Source of the DNA: Parashewanella spongiae
GTDB taxonomy: Bacteria; Pseudomonadota; Gammaproteobacteria; Enterobacterales; Shewanellaceae
Direction of reading: 5' to 3'
Length of the DNA stretch: 64,000 nt
Assembly: GCF_004358345.1 (NCBI RefSeq)
Contig: NZ_CP037952.1
Span: 5,153,457-5,217,456, forward strand
A model generated the notes under the pieces. That model had not been told where the DNA came from, ran no database searches, and worked only from the letters and a program-made list of their open reading frames with translations. Shown in pieces: positions 7,801-22,342 of this stretch. Within the stretch, counting starts at the first letter, position 1. Each line of letters starts with the position of its first letter. The translations under genes were made by a program, and so were the position numbers.

Positions 7801-9840
7801 ATGAGCAACCCTTTATTGGTTTCAACTGATTTACCACAATTTTCAGCCATCAAGCCAGAGCACATTCAGCCAGCCGTTGAACACGCCATTGAGCATTGTC
7901 GTAATACCATCGAAGCGGTTGTGAATACCAAAGCGCCTTTAACATGGGAAACCTTAATTACGCCTCTCGAACAAGCGGATGACGCACTCAGCCAAGTCTG
8001 GTCTCCTGTATCACACATGAATTCAGTAGTCAGTAATGACCCATGGCGAGAAGCTCACGATGCATGCTTACCCTTACTCTCCGATTACAGTACATTCGTT
8101 GGTCAGCACCAAGGTTTATTCAATGCCTACGTTTCATTAAGGGACTCTGATGAGTTTTCATCGTTATCAAAGGCCAAACAGACTACCATTGAACATGCTA
8201 TCCGCGACTTTAAGCTTTCAGGGATAGGCCTAAAAGATGACGCCAAACTTCGTTACGGAGAAATACAAAAGCGCACATCAGAGCTCACCAGCCAATTTTC
8301 GAATCAACTGCTCGATGCCACTAATGCTTGGAGCAAACTTATCACTGACGAAAAGGAGCTCGCAGGCCTACCTGAGTCGGCCATTGCCGCGGCAAAAGCC
8401 ATGGCAGAAGAAAAAGAACTCACAGGATGGTTATTCACATTAGACTTCCCTTCATATTTACCGGTAATGACCTACTGCGACAACCGTACGTTACGAGCTG
8501 AATGTTATAAAGCTTTCGTTACCCGAGCCTCCGATCAAGGCCCAAATGCTGGAAAATTCGACAATACTGAGCTGATGAATGAAATTGTAGCCCTGAGACA
8601 TGAAGTGTCGCAATTATTAGGCTTTGATAATTACGCCGATAAATCACTCGCCACAAAAATGGCAGAAAATCCCCAACAAGTTTTGGATTTTCTTAATCAA
8701 CTTGCCGCTCGCTCAAAACCTCAAGCAGAAACAGAATTAAAAGCACTCACGGCTTACGCAAAAAGTGAATTTAGTGTGGATCAGCTCGACGCGTGGGATT
8801 TACCCTATTACAGTGAGAAATTGCAACAGCATCAATATCAAATTTCTCAAGAGACATTACGCCCCTACTTCCCTGAAGATAAAGTGCTTTCAGGGTTATT
8901 TTATACCGTAAATAAATTATTCGGCTTGCAAATCTCTGAGCAAACCAATGTCGATACTTGGCATAAAGATGTTCGTTTTTTCAATATCCTTGATGCTAGT
9001 GGTGAACACCGCGGTAGCTTTTACCTTGATCTTTATGCACGTAGTGGCAAGCGTGGTGGTGCATGGATGGACGACTGCCGTGTACGCCGACAAACCAGCA
9101 CAGGTTTGCAAAACCCGATTGCCTATTTAACCTGTAATTTTAACTCTCCAGTTGATGGCAAGCCGGCCTTATTTACCCATGATGAAGTCATTACCTTGTT
9201 CCATGAATTTGGTCATGGTATTCATCATATGCTAACGCAAATTGATGTTGCAGATGTATCCGGAATTAACGGTGTTCCTTGGGATGCGGTTGAGCTTCCA
9301 AGCCAATTTCTTGAGAACTGGTGCTGGCAAGAAGAAGCATTGGTTCATATATCTGGTCACTACGAAACTGGTGAGCCATTACCAAAAAATTTACTGGATA
9401 AAATGCTTGCCGCTAGAAATTTCCAATCTGGAATGGCTATGGTTAGGCAGCTCGAATTTTCACTGTTTGATTTTACCCTTCACAGGGATTTTGACCCTGC
9501 ACATGGAGCACGCGTCCAACAAGTGCTTGATAAGGTGAGAGCGCAAGTTGCGGTAATAAAACCTGCAAGCTTCAACCGTTTTCAACATAGTTTTGGCCAT
9601 ATTTTTGCCGGTGGTTATGCCGCTGGTTATTACAGCTATAAATGGGCTGAGGTCTTGTCAGCCGATGCCTTTTCACGCTTTGAAGAGGAAGGCATCTTTA
9701 ATCCTGAGACAGGCAAAAGCTTCTTAAACAATATTCTTGAAATGGGTGGCTCAGAAGAGCCGATGGAGCTTTTCAAACGCTTTAGAGGTCGTGAACCACA
9801 AATAGATGCCTTGTTACGTCATTCAGGTATTGCCGCCTAA
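7801..9840 (+). CDS. prlC: Oligopeptidase A
   Basis: Cytoplasmic zinc metallopeptidase of family M3 that degrades short peptides, including cleaved signal peptides. The 679-residue length matches E. coli OpdA (680). The catalytic motif 'LFHEFGHGIHHML' (HExxH) is near residues 467-479, with the third ligand region about 28 residues downstream (WDAVELPSQFLENW). A good ribosome site (GAGGACACCT) precedes ATG. The gene is monocistronic, with a strong terminator immediately after. Confidence 0.96.
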   Translation: MSNPLLVSTDLPQFSAIKPEHIQPAVEHAIEHCRNTIEAVVNTKAPLTWETLITPLEQADDALSQVWSPVSHMNSVVSNDPWREAHDACLPLLSDYSTFVGQHQGLFNAYVSLRDSDEFSSLSKAKQTTIEHAIRDFKLSGIGLKDDAKLRYGEIQKRTSELTSQFSNQLLDATNAWSKLITDEKELAGLPESAIAAAKAMAEEKELTGWLFTLDFPSYLPVMTYCDNRTLRAECYKAFVTRASDQGPNAGKFDNTELMNEIVALRHEVSQLLGFDNYADKSLATKMAENPQQVLDFLNQLAARSKPQAETELKALTAYAKSEFSVDQLDAWDLPYYSEKLQQHQYQISQETLRPYFPEDKVLSGLFYTVNKLFGLQISEQTNVDTWHKDVRFFNILDASGEHRGSFYLDLYARSGKRGGAWMDDCRVRRQTSTGLQNPIAYLTCNFNSPVDGKPALFTHDEVITLFHEFGHGIHHMLTQIDVADVSGINGVPWDAVELPSQFLENWCWQEEALVHISGHYETGEPLPKNLLDKMLAARNFQSGMAMVRQLEFSLFDFTLHRDFDPAHGARVQQVLDKVRAQVAVIKPASFNRFQHSFGHIFAGGYAAGYYSYKWAEVLSADAFSRFEEEGIFNPETGKSFLNNILEMGGSEEPMELFKRFRGREPQIDALLRHSGIAA

Positions 9841-9859
9841 TCTCTTTTAACTTTCCCTT

Positions 9860-9886
9860 AAAAAGGCGCCTTCTTGGCGCCTTTTT
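9860..9886 (+). terminator. Rho-independent terminator of prlC
   Basis: AAAAAGGCGCC and GGCGCCTTTTT flank a 5-nt loop (TTCTT), ending in a T-run 20-46 nt past the prlC stop. Confidence 0.92.
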
Positions 9887-9966
9887 AAATCTGAGAACTT
9901 GTTATCTGGTCAGACCTTTGTTAGCCTGATTTCGTTGTGTTAAGTAACTACTTAAAAAGGATTTTC

Positions 9967-10500
9967 ATGAACTTATATTTTCGATTATTTTGGTTACTCT
10001 TGTGGCAGGTACGTCGTTGTAAACGCATTGGTTTTCTAGATACCAGCAAGATAAAATATCGAACCATGCCAAGCGATTGTGATATAAATTTTCATCTCAC
10101 GAATTCTCGTTATGCCGCTTTTATGGATCTCGCTCGCACTTACATGATGGCCGAAATGGGTGTGTTAAAACGGCTTATAAAATTGAAATGGATGCCAATT
10201 GTCAACGCGTCTGAATTCACTTATATCCGTGATATTAAGCCATTCGAAATATTTACAATTGAAAGTAAAATTGTTGGCTGGGATGAAAAATATTTTTATA
10301 TAGAGCAACGTTTTATAACGGAAAGAGGCTTGCATTGTATCGTCCATGTGAGGGGAGTTTTTATAGCAAAACGTCAGCAAATCCCTATTACAAAGGTTAT
10401 AAAAACCGTTGGATTTACCGGTAAAACTCCTACACTCCCCCCTGAAGTTATCAAATGGATTTCGTTTTTGAATCTAAAAAAAGCGGTAAATATGGCATAG
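9967..10500 (+). CDS. Hotdog-fold thioesterase-like protein (Them6/4HBT type)
   Basis: About 177 residues from the ATG at 9967, which has AAGGA ten nt upstream; an in-frame upstream ATG (9937) lacks this. An N-terminal hydrophobic helix (about residues 3-15) precedes a hotdog domain with 'YRTMPSDCDINFHLTNSRYA' and 'MDLARTYMMAEMG', the DxNxHLxNxxY pattern of acyl-CoA thioesterase-like proteins. The substrate is unknown. It is most likely an acyl thioester hydrolase tied to the membrane face. Confidence 0.75.
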   Translation: MNLYFRLFWLLLWQVRRCKRIGFLDTSKIKYRTMPSDCDINFHLTNSRYAAFMDLARTYMMAEMGVLKRLIKLKWMPIVNASEFTYIRDIKPFEIFTIESKIVGWDEKYFYIEQRFITERGLHCIVHVRGVFIAKRQQIPITKVIKTVGFTGKTPTLPPEVIKWISFLNLKKAVNMA

Positions 10501-10514
10501 TTTTAAATCATTCT

Positions 10515-10542
10515 GAGGCTAAATATTTCCATGTTTAGCCTC
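10515..10542. terminator. Hairpin between convergent thioesterase and ygfZ genes
   Basis: GAGGCTAAA and TTTAGCCTC form a 9-bp stem with a 10-nt loop. The T-tract after it is weak (TCTTAG). Probably terminates one or both converging transcripts. Confidence 0.5.
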
Positions 10543-10591
10543 TCTTAGTAACATAACAGTCGATTTTATATCAACCTAGCCTATGCCAATT

Positions 10592-11551
10592 CTACTCTTC
10601 GTCAGTGAGGTCGTAGGGCAAAGGTTTAATCATTAATTGACTAGAAAGATCCCCAGCTATACGAAAACGAGCGGTGCCTTCTGTATCATTTGCCAGCACT
10701 GCTGTTAGTAAAACCTGTTCTCCGCGCTGAGCAAATTCTATGACATTACCAGCTTTACGATAACCAGACTCCAATTCAATCTCAATAAAGTTGTCTTTCG
10801 TCATCAACTCAGAAACCGTTCCAGATAGAATATATAAAGCTCGCTTATTACCACCACGATATTTCATTCTTGCAACTGTTTCTTGCCCCATATAGCAGCC
10901 TTTAGTGAAACTTATCCCGCCTATCGCGTCTAAATTACACATCTGCGGAACATATTCACCACTATGGTTCGCTGCAATATTTGGATAACCAAGAATGATT
11001 TCTTGTGCCTGCCAACTACTGGACTCATAAATAGCTTGATCAGCAAATAAAGCATTGGCAAACTCAGGCGAACTTACGATGATATAACGTCCTGAATCCT
11101 TTATGATGATCCCATCATCGAATTCAACCACATCCGTCGATACTGCTCCAAACCTTTCAGTAATAAAAGATTCGGCGTTATCACCAGAAACACCATATAA
11201 TTGCCAATCTTGGCATTCATCTTTCAAAGTCACTTTACTGAAGACAGCATATTTTTGTAATTGCGGTAGATCTACAGCCAGTGTTGATTTCGGCATCAAC
11301 AACCACAATAAACTTTTCGCATTAAACAAACGAAAACTCGCCAGCATCTTGCCTTTAGGATCACAATGAGCTCCCCAGCACCAAGAATCAGAATCTAAAC
11401 TTGTGACATCTGCGGTAACCTGACCTTGTAAGAAAGAGGCCGCTTGTTCATCAGCTAAGCTTATCAACCCTAAATGAGAGAGTTTGCAAATTAATAACGC
11501 TGGGCTCGACTCCTGCAAACCCCAATCAGGATTTAATAGAGAAACTGGCAT
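10592..11551 (-). CDS. ygfZ: tRNA-modifying protein YgfZ (folate-dependent Fe-S repair factor)
   Basis: Homologue of aminomethyltransferase GcvT that helps assemble or repair certain Fe-S enzymes such as MiaB with tetrahydrofolate. The 319 residues include the family's diagnostic KGCYMGQETVARMKYRGG, with the essential Cys, near residues 215-235, and an N-terminal 'LISLADEQAASFLQGQVTADV'. It is alone, downstream of the rRNA terminator and convergent with the thioesterase gene. Confidence 0.92.
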   Translation of the reverse strand: MPVSLLNPDWGLQESSPALLICKLSHLGLISLADEQAASFLQGQVTADVTSLDSDSWCWGAHCDPKGKMLASFRLFNAKSLLWLLMPKSTLAVDLPQLQKYAVFSKVTLKDECQDWQLYGVSGDNAESFITERFGAVSTDVVEFDDGIIIKDSGRYIIVSSPEFANALFADQAIYESSSWQAQEIILGYPNIAANHSGEYVPQMCNLDAIGGISFTKGCYMGQETVARMKYRGGNKRALYILSGTVSELMTKDNFIEIELESGYRKAGNVIEFAQRGEQVLLTAVLANDTEGTARFRIAGDLSSQLMIKPLPYDLTDEE

Positions 11552-11672
11552 TTAATTATTTCCACTGAAAAATGATTAAAATTATTGTAACGGAATGATG
11601 AACAAATCGATATTGATTTTGCTTATTTAGGCCGTCTTATCGACATGGAAAGTCTAATTTTCTTCCACACGC

Positions 11673-11702
11673 AAAAAGGCCACCCTAATGGGTGGCCTTT
11701 TT
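11673..11702 (-). terminator. rRNA operon terminator
   Basis: AAAAAGGCCACCC and GGGTGGCCTTTTT separated by TAAT, just past the 5S gene when read on the minus strand. Symmetric, so it could also act on the plus strand. Confidence 0.93.
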
Positions 11703-11709
11703 AATTTGG

Positions 11710-11827
11710 CGCCTGGAAATGACCTACTCTCACATGGGGAAGCCCCACACTACCATCGGCGATACTGCGTTTCACTTCTGAGTTCGGAATGGGATCAGGT
11801 GGTGCCACAGCTCTATTGTCTCCAGAC
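11710..11827 (-). rRNA. rrf: 5S ribosomal RNA
   Basis: About 118 nt. The reverse complement begins TGTCTGGAGACAATAG and ends in TTTCCAGGC, with the conserved internal 'CCGAACTCAGAAGTGAAAC' segment. The 5' and 3' ends pair as the usual helix I. Confidence 0.95.
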
Positions 11828-11987
11828 AAATTCTGTTTGCTTGTTCTTTTCTTTATTTACCGCTCTTTTAGCCGTAAATTAATAATTTGGTTGGCTGATA
11901 CTTGTTTTTACAAGAAATTATCTCAAAGTTCTTACTTTATTAAGCGCTTATATATTCACTAAGGTTGTAAAACCCATCTGGGTTGTA

Positions 11988-14996
<3,009 letters not shown>

Positions 14997-15363
14997 ATAC
15001 AACCCAGATGAGTTTCACTTCTTGTTAAAAACAAGTCGTTAACATCATTGAGCTGCATTGCAACTAGCTGGTTTTTACTGATAATCATTGCATCAACGGG
15101 TAAGTTGATGCTGATATCGCCTTAGTTTTGAATATTCAAGACACTTAATAAAGTGTTTGAGAACTCTTGATGCTTTACCATTTAATGTAATGCATCGTTT
15201 TTGAGATTTTTCGTATGATTTACTATTCAAATGAACAATAAATCCTACTATCAGCTTTCCAAATTGTTAAAGAACGGGCTTAAAAAAGCCAAAGATAAAT
15301 TATGTTTTATCTTTGGCCTCTCTAACTGTGCATGCTTCTCATAATTAACATTATAAGATGTAA

Positions 15364-15439
15364 TGGTGGAGCTATGCGGGATCGAACCGCAGACCTCCTG
15401 CGTGCAAGGCAGGCGCTCTCCCAGCTGAGCTATAGCCCC
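15364..15439 (-). tRNA. alaT: tRNA-Ala (anticodon TGC)
   Basis: The 76-nt cloverleaf on the minus strand runs from GGGGCTATAGCTCAGC to an encoded CCA; anticodon loop CTTGCACG, T-arm GGTTCGATCC. It lies in the 16S-23S spacer, as is usual in gammaproteobacteria. Confidence 0.97.
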
Positions 15440-15570
15440 ATTACATGCAGTGAATAAAAGTCAAAAAACCAATCAAGTTGGCAAAGCCAAATCGAGTTAA
15501 TTCAAGGCAGATTTTGACGACGTTTAGTTTTATAAACGAGGAGAAATCTAACGCAGAAATAACGAAGATT

Positions 15571-15647
<77 letters not shown>

Positions 15648-15850
15648 ATTTCTTTTTGGCCTTTTGCGTGTTACTCAGCGTTACTCTCATCGATTCTAAG
15701 TCATGAACTTATGTTCACTCCTTGTGAGTCTCTTCAAGTGCCTTGATTAACGCACAAAATCCTCAAAAATGTCTATTTTGAGCTTTTATTCTTTCTTTAT
15801 ATCAAGCATATCTGTGTGAACACTCTACAAAAACAACAAAATCGTGCCGA

Positions 15851-17393
<1,543 letters not shown>

Positions 17394-17705
17394 AGTTTAA
17401 TTTTAAGTCCGAAGACTTACTCAATGAATCCTGTCGATTTGACTTACTTCTCTTTATGAAAAGGAAAGTAAACCAAATTTGCATGTTCAAAATGCTTATT
17501 TACTTAACGTAAGTAATCACTTTGAAAGTTTGCGTGAACACAATTAATTGAGAAAATTTTTGACTGCTTAATCTATTCACCGAAGTGATAAACCAATACA
17601 GTTTCGATTTTGTCAATCTCTGTGAGTGCTCACACAGATTTGCTTGATATATTGTTAAAGAGCGTTTTGACCGACTTCGTTATTCTCAGCGGGTCAGGGC
17701 TGCGT

Positions 17706-17733
17706 ATTCTACGCACTTCCCTGTGGTCGTCAA
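17706..17733 (-). promoter_or_regulatory. rRNA operon promoter P2-like
   Basis: On the minus strand TTGACG (17728-17733), a 16-nt spacer, then TAGAAT (17706-17711) followed by a GC-rich discriminator (ACGCAGCCC). An A/T-rich stretch lies just upstream, as in UP elements. The 16-nt spacing and GC-rich start are typical of stringently controlled rrn promoters. The leader from here to the 16S start (17394-17700) contains no gene. Confidence 0.75.
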
Positions 17734-17852
17734 CATTTTTTTCAAAGTTTTTTCGACCGATTTGAATTTGATTAAATCTCCTTCAAACCTTGACTCGTCT
17801 TGCTTGCTGCTTCATCTCTGCAATGCCTGCTGTGCCGTGTCAGTGGATGCGC

Positions 17853-17880
17853 ATTATAGGGAGATTCTGATTTAGCGCAA
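17853..17880 (-). promoter_or_regulatory. rRNA operon promoter P1-like
   Basis: On the minus strand TTGCGC (17875-17880), a 16-nt spacer, then a perfect TATAAT (17853-17858) with GCGC directly after it. A/T-rich sequence upstream (17881-17960) could be an UP element. About 145 nt upstream of the second promoter, the usual P1/P2 tandem arrangement. Confidence 0.82.
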
Positions 17881-18045
17881 GGGCTTTTTTGAAGAAAGTT
17901 TCCTTTCATGGTTTGCCTGCTGAAAAAGCAAACTACAATGCTTGTTTTTTCTCTTTTTTGACTGGTTTTTATGCGAATTTAGCTATATTAATTTTGATTC
18001 GGTATAGTTCGGCTCATTGTTACTCATTCATTAGGTTCTATTGTT

Positions 18046-18588
18046 ATGTCATCCATTCATTCTTATAAAGGAATACGCCCTTTTATTGGGGAAAATACTT
18101 ATGTTGATCCAAGCTCTGTTCTTGTGGGCGATATTTATCTTGATGACGATGTCAGTATCTGGCCGATGGTGGCGGCGCGTGGTGATGTGAATTCTATAAA
18201 AATTGGTGCAAGGAGTAATATTCAAGATGGTACCGTACTTCACGTTACTCACAAGTCTGAATCCAATCCCGACGGTTATCCACTAACAATTGGTGACGAT
18301 GTGACCGTGGGCCACAAAGCCATGCTGCATGGTTGTACTATTGGTCATCGAGTATTAGTCGGTATGGGGACACTTATTTTAGATAATGCCATTATTGAAG
18401 ATGATGTTATGGTTGGTGCAGGCAGTTTAGTTCCGCCAGGTAAGGTTTTAGAAAGTGGTTTTCTTTATGTTGGCAGCCCTGTTAAGCAAGTACGCCCTTT
18501 AACGAATAAAGAGCGCAATTTCTTAAGTTACTCTGCCGCTCATTATGTTCGTTTAAAGAATGAATATATCGCAGAGACTAACGAGTAA
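18046..18588 (+). CDS. yrdA: Gamma-carbonic anhydrase family hexapeptide protein
   Basis: Left-handed beta-helix protein of the gamma-class carbonic anhydrase family (YrdA/CaiE-like), a trimer with metal sites between subunits. The 180 residues contain repeated hexapeptide units (for example 'IGARSNIQDGTVLH', 'IGDDVTVGHKAMLHGCTIG'). Metal-ligand histidines are visible at 'LHVTHKS', 'VGHKAMLHGC'. Whether it is an active anhydrase is uncertain, as for most YrdA proteins. It sits beside the rrn operon, as in Shewanella genomes. Confidence 0.9.
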   Translation: MSSIHSYKGIRPFIGENTYVDPSSVLVGDIYLDDDVSIWPMVAARGDVNSIKIGARSNIQDGTVLHVTHKSESNPDGYPLTIGDDVTVGHKAMLHGCTIGHRVLVGMGTLILDNAIIEDDVMVGAGSLVPPGKVLESGFLYVGSPVKQVRPLTNKERNFLSYSAAHYVRLKNEYIAETNE

Positions 18589-18594
18589 GCTTAT

Positions 18595-18852
18595 TTAATA
18601 GAAAACGGCGCCGTTTTCATCGAATTCTTCGGCGTCAATTTTTTCTTCAAAGTGCTCTTCTATATCAAATCGAAATGATTCCGCCACTTCCATGGCCTTC
18701 TCAGGCTCTACTTTTTCATTCAATAATGCACTTAACTGCTTTGTAGAAATGTAACAAGGAATATCTACTCCCATACTCTGTGCAGTAAACTTTATCGTGT
18801 TCTGTTTTGTGTTAAATTCCAAACTATCAGTAAAAATGACACTTTGATTCAT
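18595..18852 (-). CDS. DUF1488 family protein
   Basis: Small 85-residue acidic protein of the DUF1488 family, function unknown. The pattern begins 'IFTDSLEF' and includes 'FTAQSMGVDIPCYIS' with an acidic C-terminus (EEHFEEKIDAEEFDENG). Its start overlaps the aroE stop by 4 nt (ATGA), so the two are translationally coupled. The same pairing is common in Shewanella. Confidence 0.82.
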   Translation of the reverse strand: MNQSVIFTDSLEFNTKQNTIKFTAQSMGVDIPCYISTKQLSALLNEKVEPEKAMEVAESFRFDIEEHFEEKIDAEEFDENGAVFY

Positions 18853-19679
18853 TGGGTTTCTCTTAACTTACTTCTTAATTTTAATAATACGTCTGAGGCA
18901 TTCGGCTTTTTATTACGCCATATTTCATAACTTTTTGCCGCTTGATGTACAAGCATACCAAGTCCATCAACGACTTTATTTGCCCCCTTCGCACGACACC
19001 ACTCTAAAAACGCCGTGGGTTTGCTGCCATAAACCATATCGTAGCAGTGAATATCTACATGTATAACTTCTGATGGAATAGCGGGAATATCGTTATTTAA
19101 GCTTGCTGCCGTCGCATTGATAATGACATCAAACTCAGGCTCTTTCGCTAAGTCATCAAAATTTGATGAGAATAATTTTTTATGATTAAACTCGTTAACT
19201 ATTGCTACAGCCTTTGACTCAGTACGATTAGCCACAACAATAGCTCTTACTTCTTCTTTTAGCAGTGGTAATAAACATCCTCGGGTTGCGCCACCAGCAC
19301 CAAGGATCAGGACTCGTTTATCTTGCAATGTGCCAAAATTCAAACGTAAGTCAGTGACTAACCCGTATCCGTCGGTGTTGTCGCCTTTCAATGTTCCGTC
19401 TTTAGATACCGTTATGGTATTTACCGCCCCTGCTGCTCGAGCTTCTTCTGACAAAACTTGGCAAATTTCAAGCGCCTGCTCCTTGAATGGTATCGTGACA
19501 TTCGCACCTCTGCCTCCCTTTTTTACAAAATCTTCTACAGATGCTTTAAAAGAGTTTGTAGGAGCAAGCAGCTTTGAATACTCAATATCATGGGATAATT
19601 GTTGTGCAAATTGATGATGGATAAAAGGCGACTGGCTGTGCCCTATCGGATTTCCAATCACAACATAGCTATCTGACAT
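18849..19679 (-). CDS. aroE: Shikimate dehydrogenase
   Basis: NADPH-dependent reduction of 3-dehydroshikimate to shikimate, in the aromatic amino acid pathway. At 276 residues it has the standard length. The N-terminus 'VIGNPIGHSQSPFIHH' binds shikimate, the catalytic Lys is in 'NVTIPFKEQA' and the Asp in 'NTDGYG'; the NADP site is 'VLILGAGGATRG' with 'VANRTESKA'. First gene of a two-gene unit with DUF1488. Confidence 0.96.
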   Translation of the reverse strand: MSDSYVVIGNPIGHSQSPFIHHQFAQQLSHDIEYSKLLAPTNSFKASVEDFVKKGGRGANVTIPFKEQALEICQVLSEEARAAGAVNTITVSKDGTLKGDNTDGYGLVTDLRLNFGTLQDKRVLILGAGGATRGCLLPLLKEEVRAIVVANRTESKAVAIVNEFNHKKLFSSNFDDLAKEPEFDVIINATAASLNNDIPAIPSEVIHVDIHCYDMVYGSKPTAFLEWCRAKGANKVVDGLGMLVHQAAKSYEIWRNKKPNASDVLLKLRSKLRETQ

Positions 19680-19773
19680 CTGTTTTTCCTATATAATTTT
19701 GCTCATTACATAAATACCCGTGTTACCTGAAGATGCAAGATTTCAACAAGAGTAAACTGCCGCTTAGACAAGG

Positions 19774-19816
19774 CGCTTATTCGAAATAATAGTGACTTTA
19801 TTATCTCGAATAAGCG
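19774..19816. other. Long hairpin between hemF and aroE
   Basis: CGCTTATTCGAAATAATA pairs with its complement over 18 bp with one mismatch (a possible G-U) and a 7-nt loop. There is no T-run adjacent, so it is not an obvious terminator. It may be a worn repeat or a processing site. The rest of 19680-20007 shows only the hemF terminator. Confidence 0.45.
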
Positions 19817-19942
19817 TCATAAAAAATGAACTGGTTTAAACTATTTTTCACTCAACAAAACCCAAACCTCTCAGAGCAAGCAACCTAAAAATCAAATACT
19901 TACAAGAAAATCTGTGGTGCAAAATCATTACACAAAAATGTT

Positions 19943-19978
19943 AAAAAGCCTGAACATCGGCAAGCGATTTCTCAGGCT
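19943..19978 (-). terminator. Terminator of hemF
   Basis: On the minus strand AGCCTGA ... TCAGGCT followed by TTTTTAAC, about 30 nt past the hemF stop. Confidence 0.7.
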
Positions 19979-20007
19979 GTTTCAACATTAGCCGATCATA
20001 TGCGAAA

Positions 20008-20922
<915 letters not shown>

Positions 20923-20998
20923 TTAGTTTCCTTTTATTCATTCTTTGCCCTGATACTTGAATAGATCACTTACAGGGCATTCCAATTACCACGTATAG

Positions 20999-21559
20999 CT
21001 AGCGTAAAACCTGCCCCGTAAGTACATCAATGATGCGAGATGGTTGGTTTTGATTTCCGAGCTCACCGAGTATGATCGCATCTAATTGATGCTCAAATAC
21101 ATGCTCAATTTGCTCAATCGATAGTGCTGGCGGCTCACCAGCCAAATTAGCACTGGTAGACACTAAAGGCTTACCCAGTGATTGACACAATTGCTGCACA
21201 ATAGAATGCGCTGATATACGAACAGCAATGGTATTAAAACTGCCTTTTAGTTTTGAACTCACAGAAGCTTTTGCAGGCATCACTTGTGTCACAGGGCCAG
21301 GCCATTTACTTTTGGCTTCGGTCATTTGCTCATCGGTCATCTTTGCAAAGTCGACGTAATCGGTTAACTGCTCCCAGTCACTGGCGACAATGATCAGCCC
21401 TTTTTGCCACGGCCTGTCTTTAAGGATCAGTAATCGATTCAATGCCGCAAGATTATCAGGGTCACAGCCTAGTCCGTAAACGGCTTCAGTGGGATAGGCA
21501 ATGATACCACCAGACTGTATCACTGGGATGGCTTGTTGAGGTTGTAATTTCTGGTTCAA
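20999..21559 (-). CDS. tsaC: L-threonylcarbamoyladenylate synthase
   Basis: YrdC/Sua5-family enzyme making threonylcarbamoyl-AMP for the t6A37 tRNA modification. At 186 residues it is the short TsaC form without the Sua5 C-terminal domain. Motifs 'GGIIAYPTEAVYGLGCD', 'KDRPWQKGLIIVAS', 'STSANLAGEPP' are all present. Lies between the zinc-finger gene and hemF in the conserved yrdD-tsaC-(hemF)-aroE cluster. Confidence 0.96.
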   Translation of the reverse strand: MNQKLQPQQAIPVIQSGGIIAYPTEAVYGLGCDPDNLAALNRLLILKDRPWQKGLIIVASDWEQLTDYVDFAKMTDEQMTEAKSKWPGPVTQVMPAKASVSSKLKGSFNTIAVRISAHSIVQQLCQSLGKPLVSTSANLAGEPPALSIEQIEHVFEHQLDAIILGELGNQNQPSRIIDVLTGQVLR

Positions 21560-21603
21560 AATGAGCCTTTATTGTTAAAGTAGTCCGGATAAATCGGTAT
21601 TGG

Positions 21604-22170
21604 TTACGATAATGATTGCTTAAATCTACAACTTTTTTGAGGACACTCTAACCGTGTACCCGCCGGCATATGACGCTCAACCAGAATACCAAAATTACAA
21701 TCAGGACAGGTATGGGCAATAGGCTTAAAATTCACCAAATACTTGCACTTAGGATATGCATTACAGGCATAAAAGCTTTTACCATATCGACTTGTTCTAT
21801 GATCCATCATTCCCGTACGGCAAATAGGACATGGTACGTCACGTTCATCAACACTTTGATCTTGTTTTTCGATGTGATGGCAGCTTGGGTAGTTGCTGCA
21901 CCCTATAAAAATACCAAATCGACCGGATTTAACGGCTAATTCATGTCCACATTCAGGGCATTCTGATCCTGAGATTAGTTGAGTTTCAATCGATTCATGT
22001 TGTACAAGCGGCCGAGTATATTGGCAACTTGGGTAGTTACTACAACCTAAGAAACTGCCATTTTGGCTGTGTTTTACCGATAATTCACAGCCGCAGTCAG
22101 GGCAACACTCGTACTCTTTCTCTAACGCATGTTCATGAGCTTGAAACAATTGATGATCTATTTTTGACAT
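21604..22170 (-). CDS. Topoisomerase I-type zinc-finger DNA-binding protein (YrdD-like)
   Basis: 188 residues made almost wholly of C4 zinc fingers like the C-terminal fingers of TopA: repeated 'CPDCG.EL.VK.....FLGCSNYPSCQY' units at about residues 22-52, 69-99, 113-140 and 153-182, the last slightly divergent. Encoded just upstream of tsaC, the classic YrdD position. Probably binds DNA or RNA; no enzymatic domain. Confidence 0.88.
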   Translation of the reverse strand: MSKIDHQLFQAHEHALEKEYECCPDCGCELSVKHSQNGSFLGCSNYPSCQYTRPLVQHESIETQLISGSECPECGHELAVKSGRFGIFIGCSNYPSCHHIEKQDQSVDERDVPCPICRTGMMDHRTSRYGKSFYACNAYPKCKYLVNFKPIAHTCPDCNFGILVERHMPAGTRLECPQKSCRFKQSLS

Positions 22171-22342
22171 GTATTGACTTAGCCCGTTGCTGTATTCAGT
22201 GATGGAGCAAACTCTGCAGACTATTTTATCTTATCCGAGCGATGGTACCAAATGTGTTGGCTGTCAATCACCCATCAACTTCTGTATATTGTATTCAAAG
22301 AGAGATATTTAACCGTCAATCACCATAATAAGGATATCCACC

